Assembly: GCA_021413845.1 (NCBI GenBank)
Contig: JAIOPP010000137.1
Span: forward strand, 1 to 64,000
Reading direction: 5' to 3'
Length of the DNA: 64,000 bases
Source: Planctomycetia bacterium
Lineage (GTDB): Bacteria; Planctomycetota; Planctomycetia; Pirellulales; PNKZ01
The notes under the pieces are model-generated. The model saw nothing but the letters and a program-made list of their open reading frames with translations. It did no database searches and was not told the origin of the DNA. This document shows positions 7,430-16,176 of this stretch, piece after piece; the first letter of the stretch is position 1; each line of letters begins with the position of its first letter. A program made the position numbers and the translations under genes.

Positions 7430-10400
7430 TTAGCGACCGAGACCGACGTAGAACGCGAAGTTCTGGATGTTGTCGCCCGGTGCATGTGCAACCGGCACTG
7501 CGAAGTCGAGCGCGATCGGAGCCGGTCCCATCGCCGGTACGGTGATTCGCAAGCCGAAGCCCGGTGCGACGCGGAAGTTGCTCGAGTGCATCGCGATCTT
7601 TTCTTCTACGGTACCGAAATCGCAGAAGACGACGCCGCGCACCATATCGTCGGCCGTCATCGAGAACATGTACTCGACGGTATTCAGCCATTGAAACTGA
7701 CCGCCGATGTTGACGTTGTTGACCATCGGCCCGACGCCGCGGAAATTGAAGCCGCGCATCGAAGAGAAACCGCCCGCGAAGTAGCTTTCGTAAATCGGTG
7801 TCTGTGAACCGGTGAAGCCGAGCTGCGTGAGGAACGTAAGCACCTGTCGACCCGAACCGTCGGGCCGTTCGCCGAGCAGGAAGTGTTGACGAGCTTCGAT
7901 CGTGCCGCGCTGGAACGTATTGGTACCGAAGCCCAGATCGAGACCGAGCATCACGCGATGTCCTTGCGTAGCGATGAACGTGCTGTCGCGCGTATCGTGA
8001 GTGACGGCGAATTCACCGACGAACAAGTCGCTGGTGCCGAGCGACTGTTGCAATTTTTGCGGAGTCGGGAAGGTCGGGTTGCTGAGTTGAACTTGTTCCG
8101 CTCGCAGCGCGGAGCTGACCGAAAGATCGGGAATGAACGGAAACTGATAACCGAGTGCTACGCGACCGCCGAGTCGTTCTTCTTGCCAATCGCGATAGTA
8201 ACGCTGGAAGTAATAAGCACTCGTGCTCAAGCTGATCCGCGTGTCGAAAAGATAAGGCTGACGAAAGATCGCCGAATAGCGCGAGACTTGCGTACCGGGA
8301 ACCGCTTCGATGCGCACTTGCTGACCGGCACCGCGAAACGCACGGCCTTCGATCAAGTCGCGCCAGGAAGTCGGCAAGCGCGTGATGTCGGCGTTCTGTT
8401 CATCGAGCACGATCGAGCCGAGCAAACCGGCGTTGGAGTTCACGCCGACGCCGAGCATGAACCGACCGGTTTGCGCTTCTTCTACGGTCGGCGTGAGAAT
8501 CAAATCGCGCGTGAGCGGCTCGTTCACGAACGGCGCCGTCGGCGTTCCACCGAACAGGTCGTTGCCGCTGCCGTAGCCGTTTGCCGGTGGGATGCCCGGA
8601 ACGGCCGGCTGCACAGGCTGTTGCCCATAAGGAGCGACGCCGACTACCGGTTGCGGTTGCGGCTGATAAGCGCCCGGTTGTCCGGCATACGGCGTGGCTT
8701 GCGGATTCGGAGCAGCGGCCGGCGCGGTGTATTGCACCGGCACGACCGGATAACCGCCGCCGGTTTGCGGCGCGGCGGCGTAGTTCGAGTTCGAAGTCTG
8801 CGGATTCATCGCTCGTAGCGGAACCTGACCGTAAGCAGGCTGCTGCGATGGCGGATCTTGAATCGGACTCTGAGCCCGCACGACGATCGGTCCATCGTCG
8901 AACACTAGCGATCGGTCGAAGCCATCCGCCGCAGGAACCTGATTCGCGACGAAGCCGTTTGTCGGTTGATGTCCCATCACACTCGGCATCGAATCGTGAT
9001 GCGAAGCCGGAGCGACCGGCGGCAGATTGGGCATCGCCCTCGGTTCTTCCGCGACGGTTGCTTGCAGCGCAGCGGGATCTACTCCGAGAACATCGGCCGA
9101 GATCACCGTAGCGCTGCCGAACAAGTTCACGTCGTCCAACGTGAAGATCGGCGAAATGCTCGGCACTTGAAACGGATTTTCCAGGCGAGAAAGTTCTTCA
9201 CTCTCGAGCGGCGATGCTTCTTCGTCGTCCGCTGATTCCGTAGCGGATTCGCTCGGAAGCGGCCGTGGATCGACCGGCACGAACGGCAACGGCCCGCGTT
9301 GTAAGAACGGCTGCGCGCCGGGTGCGGCTTCGGCATCGAACGAGACCGTCAGCACCCGATCGCCGGAGCCATCGTGTTGCGGAGTCGAGTACACGAGCGG
9401 CGGCCGAGCATCGTCGGGGCTTTGTCCGCGCACCGTTCCTCCGCTACTGCCGCGGGCGAGAGTGCTGCTTTCATCCGGAGCTTGAAACGTAATCTTCGGC
9501 GACACGCCCGAGGCGGGATCGTTCTTGAACAGGCCCGACGCTTTCAGGCGGCGCTCGCTGTCGCGAATGCGGCGAATATCGACGATGTCGCCGGGATGCA
9601 AATCGATCCGGTTCAAGACCGTGTTGATTCGCGTATGCGGATCGTCTCCCTCGATGCGGACGTCGATGCGTCCGACCCGATAACGATCGCCCTCTTCGAT
9701 CTGATACACGAGATCGAGCTCGCCCGGTTGTTCCATGAAGCGCGGATCGGCCTGCACGTTGCAGAACACATAGCCGATGCCGCCGTAACGATCTTGGAGC
9801 GTCGAGATGTCGCGCGTCATCGAGGCTTGGTCGAAGAACTTGCCGCCCTTCAGCTTGAGCTCGGCTTCCAATTCGGGTGTTTGAAACTTGCGATTACCGA
9901 TCAGCGCGACGCTGCGAACCGTATAGCGCGGGCCTTCGTTGATGACGAATCGCAACGTCGCCCACTTGCCGTCTTCGCCGAATTCGATCTCGCGGCCGAT
10001 CTTGGCCGAGAAGAAGCCGAGCCCACGGTAGTAGGCGGTCAAGCGATCGACGTCTTCATCGATCTTCTTCGCGTCGACTTCTCCCTTGAAGAGATACAAG
10101 ATCGGCGGCTTGCTTTGAATTTGCGTCTTCAAGCGGCCGTCGTCGGCGATCGTATTGCCTTCGAACTCGATGTCGAAAACCTTTTGCTTCGGGCCTTCGT
10201 TGATGAGAAACACGGCGCCGCGATCGCCGGGCTTGTTTCCTTCGAGCGTCGTGATGCGAACTTTGGAGTAGCCCTTCGACTGATAGTATTCTTCCAGCTT
10301 GCGCCGCGCTTCATCGACGAGATACGGATCGATCGAGTCGCCGACTTTGATTCCGGTTTTTTTGTCCAACGTCGAGCGACGGATCGAAGCCCCGACGTAT

Positions 10401-10864
10401 TTCACATGCCGCAGCGTCGGGCGCTCGAGCACTTGAAACACGACGACGACCCCTTCCGGAACCCGTTGATAGGTCGGGCTCACGCTCACGAATTGTCGTG
10501 TTTTCGTCAAGCGCCGAACGTCTTCTTCGATCTGATCGGGATTAAACGGGCGACCGGCGCGCGTTTGAATATGCGGCGCAATCTTATGCAGCGGAATGCC
10601 GACGTTGCCGGTCACGCGCACATCGACCACGTTCTCGACCGCTTCCGGAGCAGGAGTCGGAATCACCTGCGAGGGAATGACCTCGGGCACCGCAGGCGCA
10701 GCGCCGGAAGAGCCGGGAAACACGGGGCCCGACGATGCCGAAGGAGGTGGCGCAGGAAACGCGGGCTGAGCGCGAACGGTGTCGCAACACCATCCGAAAC
10801 TCAACGCAATTCCGGCGATCCCCAAGCGCACGAGCACGGAGATGTAGGAGCGGACGTCGGCCAT
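7430..10864 (-). CDS. bamA: BamA / Omp85 outer-membrane assembly factor with long linker insert
   Basis: A 1144-residue protein. Signal peptide 1-32; Pro-rich segment to about 75; five POTRA domains at about 78-148, 149-226, 227-313, 314-394 and 395-462; then a 330-residue low-complexity linker (about 463-795, rich in P, Q, A, S and D/E); and a 16-strand-type barrel from about 796 to the end. The barrel carries the Omp85 hallmark SMRGFNFRGVGP. BamA folds and inserts beta-barrel proteins in the outer membrane. The start ATG at 10864 was chosen because it begins the signal peptide; the in-frame 82 codons upstream look non-coding. The linker between POTRA 5 and the barrel is far longer than in proteobacterial BamA. 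Other BAM lipoproteins are not adjacent. Confidence 0.93.
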   Translation of the reverse strand: MADVRSYISVLVRLGIAGIALSFGWCCDTVRAQPAFPAPPPSASSGPVFPGSSGAAPAVPEVIPSQVIPTPAPEAVENVVDVRVTGNVGIPLHKIAPHIQTRAGRPFNPDQIEEDVRRLTKTRQFVSVSPTYQRVPEGVVVVFQVLERPTLRHVKYVGASIRRSTLDKKTGIKVGDSIDPYLVDEARRKLEEYYQSKGYSKVRITTLEGNKPGDRGAVFLINEGPKQKVFDIEFEGNTIADDGRLKTQIQSKPPILYLFKGEVDAKKIDEDVDRLTAYYRGLGFFSAKIGREIEFGEDGKWATLRFVINEGPRYTVRSVALIGNRKFQTPELEAELKLKGGKFFDQASMTRDISTLQDRYGGIGYVFCNVQADPRFMEQPGELDLVYQIEEGDRYRVGRIDVRIEGDDPHTRINTVLNRIDLHPGDIVDIRRIRDSERRLKASGLFKNDPASGVSPKITFQAPDESSTLARGSSGGTVRGQSPDDARPPLVYSTPQHDGSGDRVLTVSFDAEAAPGAQPFLQRGPLPFVPVDPRPLPSESATESADDEEASPLESEELSRLENPFQVPSISPIFTLDDVNLFGSATVISADVLGVDPAALQATVAEEPRAMPNLPPVAPASHHDSMPSVMGHQPTNGFVANQVPAADGFDRSLVFDDGPIVVRAQSPIQDPPSQQPAYGQVPLRAMNPQTSNSNYAAAPQTGGGYPVVPVQYTAPAAAPNPQATPYAGQPGAYQPQPQPVVGVAPYGQQPVQPAVPGIPPANGYGSGNDLFGGTPTAPFVNEPLTRDLILTPTVEEAQTGRFMLGVGVNSNAGLLGSIVLDEQNADITRLPTSWRDLIEGRAFRGAGQQVRIEAVPGTQVSRYSAIFRQPYLFDTRISLSTSAYYFQRYYRDWQEERLGGRVALGYQFPFIPDLSVSSALRAEQVQLSNPTFPTPQKLQQSLGTSDLFVGEFAVTHDTRDSTFIATQGHRVMLGLDLGFGTNTFQRGTIEARQHFLLGERPDGSGRQVLTFLTQLGFTGSQTPIYESYFAGGFSSMRGFNFRGVGPMVNNVNIGGQFQWLNTVEYMFSMTADDMVRGVVFCDFGTVEEKIAMHSSNFRVAPGFGLRITVPAMGPAPIALDFAVPVAHAPGDNIQNFAFYVGLGR

Positions 10865-11221
10865 AAGGCTGATCCGTAAGCAGAGTAGAACGATCGTGAT
10901 GTGATGTGTCCGAACATTCGCGCGACAGGAATGGACGTCGCCGATCGTTCCGAGAAACGATCGTTTTCGTATGCCGCGCAATGATCGAACGAGAAAGGCC
11001 GGGTACAAATAGCGAAACACTTCGGCAGCGACAAGGCGACTTCCGCTCTTCGCGAGCGAATTGCCGTAGAGTTTCCCCCTCGCACGACAGGGAGCACCCG
11101 CGCGCGACATGCGCGACGGGCGAGATTCGCGAGGTTTTCTTACGATTCGGTAACTAGCATCGCTGCCGCATGCGCGCGAAAAAATTTGCGGCCGTGGTGT
11201 GCCCGTAGCGTTGCCGGCGAC
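10865..11221. other. Intergenic region upstream of bamA
   Basis: 357 bases without a gene between two minus-strand genes. It should carry the bamA promoter and the end of the APP1-like gene transcript. No clear hairpin terminator or consensus promoter was recognised. Confidence 0.4.
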
Positions 11222-12373
11222 TTACGGAGCGACCGACACTTGCAAGAGTTCTTCCGGAGTGCGAAAGAGCAGCAAACGCTCGGGGGCGACCTCGCGAAAG
11301 GCCGCCTGCAGGCGAACGTCGCCGAGCTTCGCATCGGTGATGTTGCGAATCGCGATCTTCGCTATCTGCTCGGGATGGCGCCGCGCGAGTTCGCCGTAGA
11401 CCTCGGGATCGCGTTCGCCGGAATCGCCGACGAGAATGAAACGTCGGTTAGGAAACGCGATCAGGATCGGCTCGATCGTCGACAGTTTGTATTCTTCCGG
11501 TGCGGCGAAGAATTGCATCGCCGAACGGTCTTGGAGGCGGAACTTCCGCAAGTGGAACGATCCTTCCGGAAACTTCTCCTGCTCGCGAAACAGGGCAAGA
11601 GGCTGATAAAGTTGCCACGGGCTGCCGGAAACATAGTGAAACACGGCGCCGCCTAGTTCCCAGCGGCGATAAACCTCGGCCATTCCTGCGACCGGGCGAA
11701 ACTCGCGCAAGAACGTATTACGCACCAGCTCGCGCTTCTCCAGCACGTTCGTAATCTTAATCGTGTCGTCGATGTCGGAGATGACGGACGTCCCTGTCTC
11801 GCCGATCAATTGCACCCGCCCGACAAACTTCCGCTTCAATGTGAAAACGGATTCCACACGATAGTCGAGCAGTTGGCGATCGGTAAACGTGCCGGCCGCG
11901 GCGTCGATCGTGAACGTCGACTCCGTATGGCCGTCGGCCGTCGAGGGGGCGAGAGTATACTTGGCGCCGTTCAGTTCGATCGTCGGTGTCTTGCCGCGCT
12001 CGTTGTCGGCCATAAACGGCTCGGCGCGCTCGATGAAAATGCGCGTCGACTTTTCCGCTTCGTCGAGTTCCAGCGCTTCGCTCAATAAGTCGAAGGCGAG
12101 CATGCGCGAAGGGCTCAAGCCTCGGCGCTCGAAGACCCAGCCGTGAATCGGCACCTCGACGCGCTTGGCATCGGCCGGCAGCGGCGCGAACGTCGGGAAG
12201 AAGACGATCGCTTCATCGCTCTTCAAGTCGGAAGCACGTACGTCGGACCCGACGCACGACGTAAGCAGAGCTAACGACAGGCAAGTCGCGAGCGCGAGCC
12301 TCGTTAGCGCGACGCTTCGTGCGGCGGCTCTTCTTCTTGTTCGAGCAGCTCTTGAGCCTTGCGCAGCATCCAT
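11222..12373 (-). CDS. APP1-like phosphatidate phosphatase domain lipoprotein
   Basis: A 383-residue protein. A basic N-terminus is followed by a hydrophobic stretch ending in the lipobox LTSC (Cys40), so it is probably lipid-anchored. Residues 195-375 match the APP1 (DUF2183) catalytic domain: the HAD-type motif DIDDT at 200-204, SGSPWQ at 249-254 and ILVGDSGERDPEVY near 317. Yeast App1 is a Mg-dependent phosphatidate phosphatase; the bacterial substrate is unknown. The only start that includes the signal sequence is the ATG at 12373, which makes the gene overlap the upstream small gene by 70 bases in another frame and implies translational coupling. Confidence 0.85.
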   Translation of the reverse strand: MDAAQGSRAARTRRRAAARSVALTRLALATCLSLALLTSCVGSDVRASDLKSDEAIVFFPTFAPLPADAKRVEVPIHGWVFERRGLSPSRMLAFDLLSEALELDEAEKSTRIFIERAEPFMADNERGKTPTIELNGAKYTLAPSTADGHTESTFTIDAAAGTFTDRQLLDYRVESVFTLKRKFVGRVQLIGETGTSVISDIDDTIKITNVLEKRELVRNTFLREFRPVAGMAEVYRRWELGGAVFHYVSGSPWQLYQPLALFREQEKFPEGSFHLRKFRLQDRSAMQFFAAPEEYKLSTIEPILIAFPNRRFILVGDSGERDPEVYGELARRHPEQIAKIAIRNITDAKLGDVRLQAAFREVAPERLLLFRTPEELLQVSVAP

Positions 12374-12528
12374 ACGGCGTCGTCCGATTCTAAGCTCGGG
12401 CTATAGGCGATGAAGCCGTCGTCCGGAGTGCTGCCTTTGTAGATCGTGCAGACATGGACGAACTTCACCGGTCGGCGGCCCAGTTCTTCGAGAATTTGCT
12501 CGGTCGTGGCTAATTCTAGTTCGATCAT
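12304..12528 (-). CDS. Conserved-looking small protein upstream of the APP1-like gene
   Basis: A 74-residue protein starting MIELELATTEQILEELGRRP. An AGGAA ribosome binding site lies 8 bases before the ATG at 12528. It is acidic and mostly helical, with the C-terminus DDAVWMLRKAQELLEQEEEP. The EQILEELGRRP pattern is reminiscent of small planctomycete proteins of unknown function. It overlaps the start of the APP1-like gene by 70 bases, so the two are likely coexpressed. The longer open frame upstream was not used because it has no ribosome binding site and looks non-coding. Confidence 0.65.
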   Translation of the reverse strand: MIELELATTEQILEELGRRPVKFVHVCTIYKGSTPDDGFIAYSPSLESDDAVWMLRKAQELLEQEEEPPHEASR

Positions 12529-12780
12529 CGAAAGATTCCTACGGGCCGTGAACGACGACTCCGGCACGCGCTCGTCGGGTCTCGACAGGCGAAGGCCGTT
12601 AAAGTGTACCACTAACCATAGTTCGTGAATCCGCGCAAGCCTTTCCGCGCGGTGGAAAAAGAATTGCCGGCGAGCAACTAGACGGCAACGCCGCGCGGCG
12701 CACGACAACCCGTAGCGATCGCGCACAAGATAACGATTGCGCGAGGCCGCCTCCGGCCCTCATGAGATCGCTTCCGGTTC

Positions 12781-13539
12781 TTAAACCGAGGGAGGCGTTT
12801 CTTCCGGCAGGTTGTGAAACATAAACTGCATCAGGTCTTTCGTGCCGATCATGCCGGTCGACGTGAAGAGTTCGCCGGCGGCGAAACCCGCGGCCTGCCC
12901 CTGCTGCATTGCGAACCCGCGCACGCGATCGAAGACGTGCGCCTTAGCCGGCGGAAACTGCGTCTCGTAGCACTTCACGCTCGCGAGCTTAATGTCGAGC
13001 GTGTCGGTAATGTCGACGACGACATGCCCGGCGCCGGGAGGCAAGCCGAGCGAGCCCCAATTCAACGTGTAGTACATCAACCGCGGAACCGTGTGGACGG
13101 GGATGCCGTCGAAGTGCTCGTCCCATTTCGTCAGCCGCGAATAGAACACGGCCGCTTCGGTAATGAGCATCGCCTGCCAATGATCGGGCGAGGCCATCGG
13201 AGTCTTCTCGCCGAACCCGATGACGAGGCTCGGACGATAGCGGCGAAATACTTTTGCCAGCGCCACGCGCGACTCGAACGTATCGAACAGCCGGCGGTTC
13301 GGCAAATCGAGATTCACGCGCACCTGCACGCCGAGCGTCTCGCCGGCCTTACGTGCTTCTTCCAGCCTTACGGCCGGGCCCGGCGACAGCGGAGTCGGCT
13401 CGCCATCGGTAAGGTCGACGATGCCGACCTGGTAGCCCTGCCGCACCAACTTTGCCAGCGTGCCGCCGCACGCAATCTCGACGTCGTCCGGATGCGCACC
13501 GACGGCAATCACATCGAGCTTCGGATATGCCTCGGCCAT
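12781..13539 (-). CDS. PIG-L family deacetylase, BshB1-like
   Basis: A 252-residue protein. The metal-binding motif AHPDD is at residues 15-19, and SPDHWQA near 123 supplies the further His ligand. The order and spacing match LmbE/PIG-L enzymes, particularly the bacillithiol biosynthesis deacetylase BshB1, which removes the acetyl group from GlcNAc-malate. No bshA or bshC gene lies nearby, so the precise substrate remains open. The next gene on the same strand (CbiE/CbiT) stops 68 bases upstream of this start, and that gap holds a short ACTGACC-type repeat. Confidence 0.88.
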   Translation of the reverse strand: MAEAYPKLDVIAVGAHPDDVEIACGGTLAKLVRQGYQVGIVDLTDGEPTPLSPGPAVRLEEARKAGETLGVQVRVNLDLPNRRLFDTFESRVALAKVFRRYRPSLVIGFGEKTPMASPDHWQAMLITEAAVFYSRLTKWDEHFDGIPVHTVPRLMYYTLNWGSLGLPPGAGHVVVDITDTLDIKLASVKCYETQFPPAKAHVFDRVRGFAMQQGQAAGFAAGELFTSTGMIGTKDLMQFMFHNLPEETPPSV

Positions 13540-13574
13540 CTCGACTCCGTTCGGGAAAACTCAAATCACAAACA

Positions 13575-13606
13575 ACTGCCCCTGACCTCCGACCCCTGAC
13601 CCCTTC
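13575..13606. repeat. Short CCTGACC-type intergenic repeat
   Basis: Degenerate tandem units (CCCTGACCTCCGACCCCTGA and on) fill part of the 68-base gap between two minus-strand genes. They are related to the tracts near 558 and 27211. Confidence 0.5.
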
Positions 13607-13607
13607 C

Positions 13608-14921
13608 TCACACCGGCTTCGTCGCCGATAGCAAAAAGGTCGGGTTCAAGGCATCGAAGCGGACTCGCTCCAGTTGATACGTTCCGCGCGCGATGTTGAG
13701 CATCGAGACGTTCACGTGCCCGACGCGCTTTTGCAGCGCCGCTTGGATGTCGGCGAGGTTCTCGATGCTGCCGGTGTTCGCTACGAGCCGGCCGCCGGGG
13801 CGCAAGCGATCAAGCGCGACGTCGATCAAGCGCACGATTTCACGCCCGAGGCCGCCGACGAAGATCGCATCGGGCTGCGGCAACGGTTCGAGAGCTTCGG
13901 GAGCTTGCCCCAGCACGGGCCGCAAGTTCTTCACGCCGAAGCGCTCGGCGTTGGCGAGCAGCAGCGCATGGTCTTCAGGATCCATTTCGATCGCGTAGGT
14001 TGTCCCTTCGACGGCGATCTGCGCGGCTTCGATCGCCACGCTGCCGCTCCCCGCGCCGATGTCCCACACGATGCTGCGCGGGCCGAGATCCATTTCCGCC
14101 AGCGCCAAGATGCGCACTTCCGACGGCGTCAGCAGCCCCTTCTTCGGCTTCGACTGTTGGAACATCTCGTCCGGGTTGCCGAACAATCGCCGACCGATCG
14201 CCTCGATCGGGCGGTCGGGCACGTTCGGCTTGCGCACCAGGATCATCACGTTGAGCGGGCCGAAGTCGTCGTCGGCGAGTTCTTTCAATTCGCCATGCGT
14301 CACGCGCTCGTCGGGCGAGCCGAGGTTCTCGCACACGTAAGCGGTAAAGTAGTCGATCCCACGGTTTACCAATTCTTGCGCCACGCGGGCCGGCGGCGTC
14401 GCTTCGCTGGTGAACAGCCCGACTTTTTCCGCCGAACGGATCCGTTCGATCGCGTGGTCGAGCGTGTGGTTGGCAAGGTTCGTGAGATATGCTTCGTCCC
14501 AGTTCTCTTTCACGCGGGCGAAGGCCAGCTGCATGCTGCTCACATGCGGCACCACGTCGAAGCGATCCTTGCCGAGCTTGTCGCAGAGAAATCGCGAGAT
14601 GCCGTAGAAGAGAGGATCGCCCGAGACCAACACCACAGCCGAGCCGCTTGCAAAGGTCGAGAGCCGCTTCACGATCGGGTCGAGATCGGCTCCGATGACG
14701 AGCCGCTCGGCCGCTCCGGCAGGGATGAGGTTCAGCGTATGATCGTTGCCGACCAGCAGCGCCGCTTTCGCAATCAACTGACGAGCGGCCGCCGTCACGC
14801 CGTCGAGGCCGTCGTCGCCGATGCCGATGATATGAATCCGTTCGTTCCGGGTCGGAGCGCCCTGTGTCACGTGTTCGATCCTAAGTTCTGAGAAGTGTGC
14901 GGCCACGATCACCTCGGGCAT
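13608..14921 (-). CDS. cobL: Fused precorrin-6Y methyltransferase/decarboxylase (CbiE-CbiT)
   Basis: A 437-residue two-domain enzyme of corrin ring synthesis that methylates C5 and C15 and decarboxylates the C12 side chain. The CbiE domain (about 28-235) starts with IHIIGIGDDGLDGVT and has VLVSGDPLFYGIS. The CbiT domain (about 250-437) begins TPSEVRILALAEMDLG and has the SAM site WDIGAGSGSVAIEAA. The ATG at 14921 is annotated; a GTG at 14870 with AGGAT upstream would give a shorter N-terminus and is equally plausible. No other cobalamin genes and no cobalamin riboswitch were seen nearby. Confidence 0.93.
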   Translation of the reverse strand: MPEVIVAAHFSELRIEHVTQGAPTRNERIHIIGIGDDGLDGVTAAARQLIAKAALLVGNDHTLNLIPAGAAERLVIGADLDPIVKRLSTFASGSAVVLVSGDPLFYGISRFLCDKLGKDRFDVVPHVSSMQLAFARVKENWDEAYLTNLANHTLDHAIERIRSAEKVGLFTSEATPPARVAQELVNRGIDYFTAYVCENLGSPDERVTHGELKELADDDFGPLNVMILVRKPNVPDRPIEAIGRRLFGNPDEMFQQSKPKKGLLTPSEVRILALAEMDLGPRSIVWDIGAGSGSVAIEAAQIAVEGTTYAIEMDPEDHALLLANAERFGVKNLRPVLGQAPEALEPLPQPDAIFVGGLGREIVRLIDVALDRLRPGGRLVANTGSIENLADIQAALQKRVGHVNVSMLNIARGTYQLERVRFDALNPTFLLSATKPV

Positions 14922-15119
14922 TGTTCTAGCGACGCCGAAAGGTGTCAAGGATCGCAATCGGATCTGCAGACGAGCTCCAGTCGCAAAGTCCTTCAACAGC
15001 CGCGGATGAATCTCCGCGGTTCAACGCAAAAGGATCAAAAACGGACTTCATTGAATCCCACTCCGCGGCGCGGTACAAACTCGGTTCGCCCTTTCGACTC
15101 TCCTGGTTGGCAATAATCC

Positions 15120-16115
15120 ATGGCATCCCCAGCTCCCCGTGTTCTCGTTACGCCGCCGACGCTCGATCGCAACGCCGGTCCCTATTTCGACGTCCTCACG
15201 GCCGCGGGCTGCAAGATCGTCTACCCGGCGCTCGATGCGAAACTGGACAACCCTGCGGTCTTGCTCGAGCATCTCGCAGGAATCGATGCCGTGCTGTGCA
15301 GCGTCGAACCGTATACCGCCGAGATTCTGCGCCGCAGCAAATTGCGCTGCGTAGCGCGCGTCGGCGTCGGCTACGACTCCGTCGACTTTCGGGCTGCGAG
15401 CGAGCTCGGCATTCCGGTCTGCATCACGCCCGGCACGAATGAACACTCCGTGGCCGAGCAAGCTTTCTCGCTCATCTTCAGCGTGTTTCGCGATGTCGCG
15501 GTGCGCGATGGCGAGATCCGGGCCGGCCTTTGGCGGCGCAACTCCGTGCGCCGGCTCGCCGGAAACACGCTCGGCCTCGTCGGCCTGGGGCGGATCGGCA
15601 AGGCGATGGTTCCTCGCGCGCGCGGGCTCGGGCTCGATGTCGTCGCGTTCGATCCTTATGCGGATAAAGCCTGGGCGGCTGCGAACGACGTTCGGCTCTG
15701 CTCGTTCGACGAATTGCTCGCGGCGTCGGATGTCGTCAGTCTGCACATGCCTTGCACGGCCGAGACGACGAACCTGATGAATCGGCAATCGCTCGCGAAG
15801 ATGAAACCGAATTCGGTCCTCATCAACACTTCGCGCGGCGGGCTCATCGATGAAGAAGCGCTGCTCGAATACCTTACCAACGGCCATCTCTTCGGCGCAG
15901 GACTCGACGTGCTCAAGATCGAGCCCCCGCGCAAAGACCATCCGTTCTTCGCATTGAAAAACATCACGCTCGCGCCCCACATGGGCGGCATCGACCAAAC
16001 CGCTCTCGACGCGATGGCGAAGCTCGCCGCCGAATGCATCGTCGGGCTGAGTCGCGGCCGCGCGCCCGAAGGCTGCGTGGTAAATAGCGAAATTCTCACC
16101 GGCTGGAAGTGGTAG
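15120..16115 (+). CDS. D-isomer 2-hydroxyacid dehydrogenase family protein
   Basis: A 331-residue NAD-dependent dehydrogenase related to phosphoglycerate dehydrogenase and CtBP-like proteins. The nucleotide-binding motif LGLVGLGRIGKA is at about 140-151. The catalytic Arg lies in NTSRGGLIDEEALLEYL, the Glu in LDVLKIEPP and the His in LAPHMGGID. A VGVGYDSVDF segment near 80 matches the substrate-domain hinge. The substrate is not predictable. It has no ACT domain, so it is unlikely to be a standard feedback-regulated SerA. It lies just before two cytochrome genes, but 61 bases separate them and no functional link is evident. Confidence 0.9.
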   Translation: MASPAPRVLVTPPTLDRNAGPYFDVLTAAGCKIVYPALDAKLDNPAVLLEHLAGIDAVLCSVEPYTAEILRRSKLRCVARVGVGYDSVDFRAASELGIPVCITPGTNEHSVAEQAFSLIFSVFRDVAVRDGEIRAGLWRRNSVRRLAGNTLGLVGLGRIGKAMVPRARGLGLDVVAFDPYADKAWAAANDVRLCSFDELLAASDVVSLHMPCTAETTNLMNRQSLAKMKPNSVLINTSRGGLIDEEALLEYLTNGHLFGAGLDVLKIEPPRKDHPFFALKNITLAPHMGGIDQTALDAMAKLAAECIVGLSRGRAPEGCVVNSEILTGWKW

Positions 16116-16176
16116 CCGCGGCGGGCGCGAGGGTAGAATGCGTTGCCGTTCTTCTCGCCGTCGCCCGGATGCTGCC

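Noticed and set aside
9374-10879. 501-codon plus-strand open frame antisense to bamA
   Set aside because: It is a shadow of the strongly biased bamA codon use; the sequence has no domain and BamA is unmistakable on the other strand.
14922-15119. Possible cobalamin riboswitch upstream of cobL
   Set aside because: No B12-box-like sequence or characteristic multi-stem architecture could be recognised in the short upstream region.
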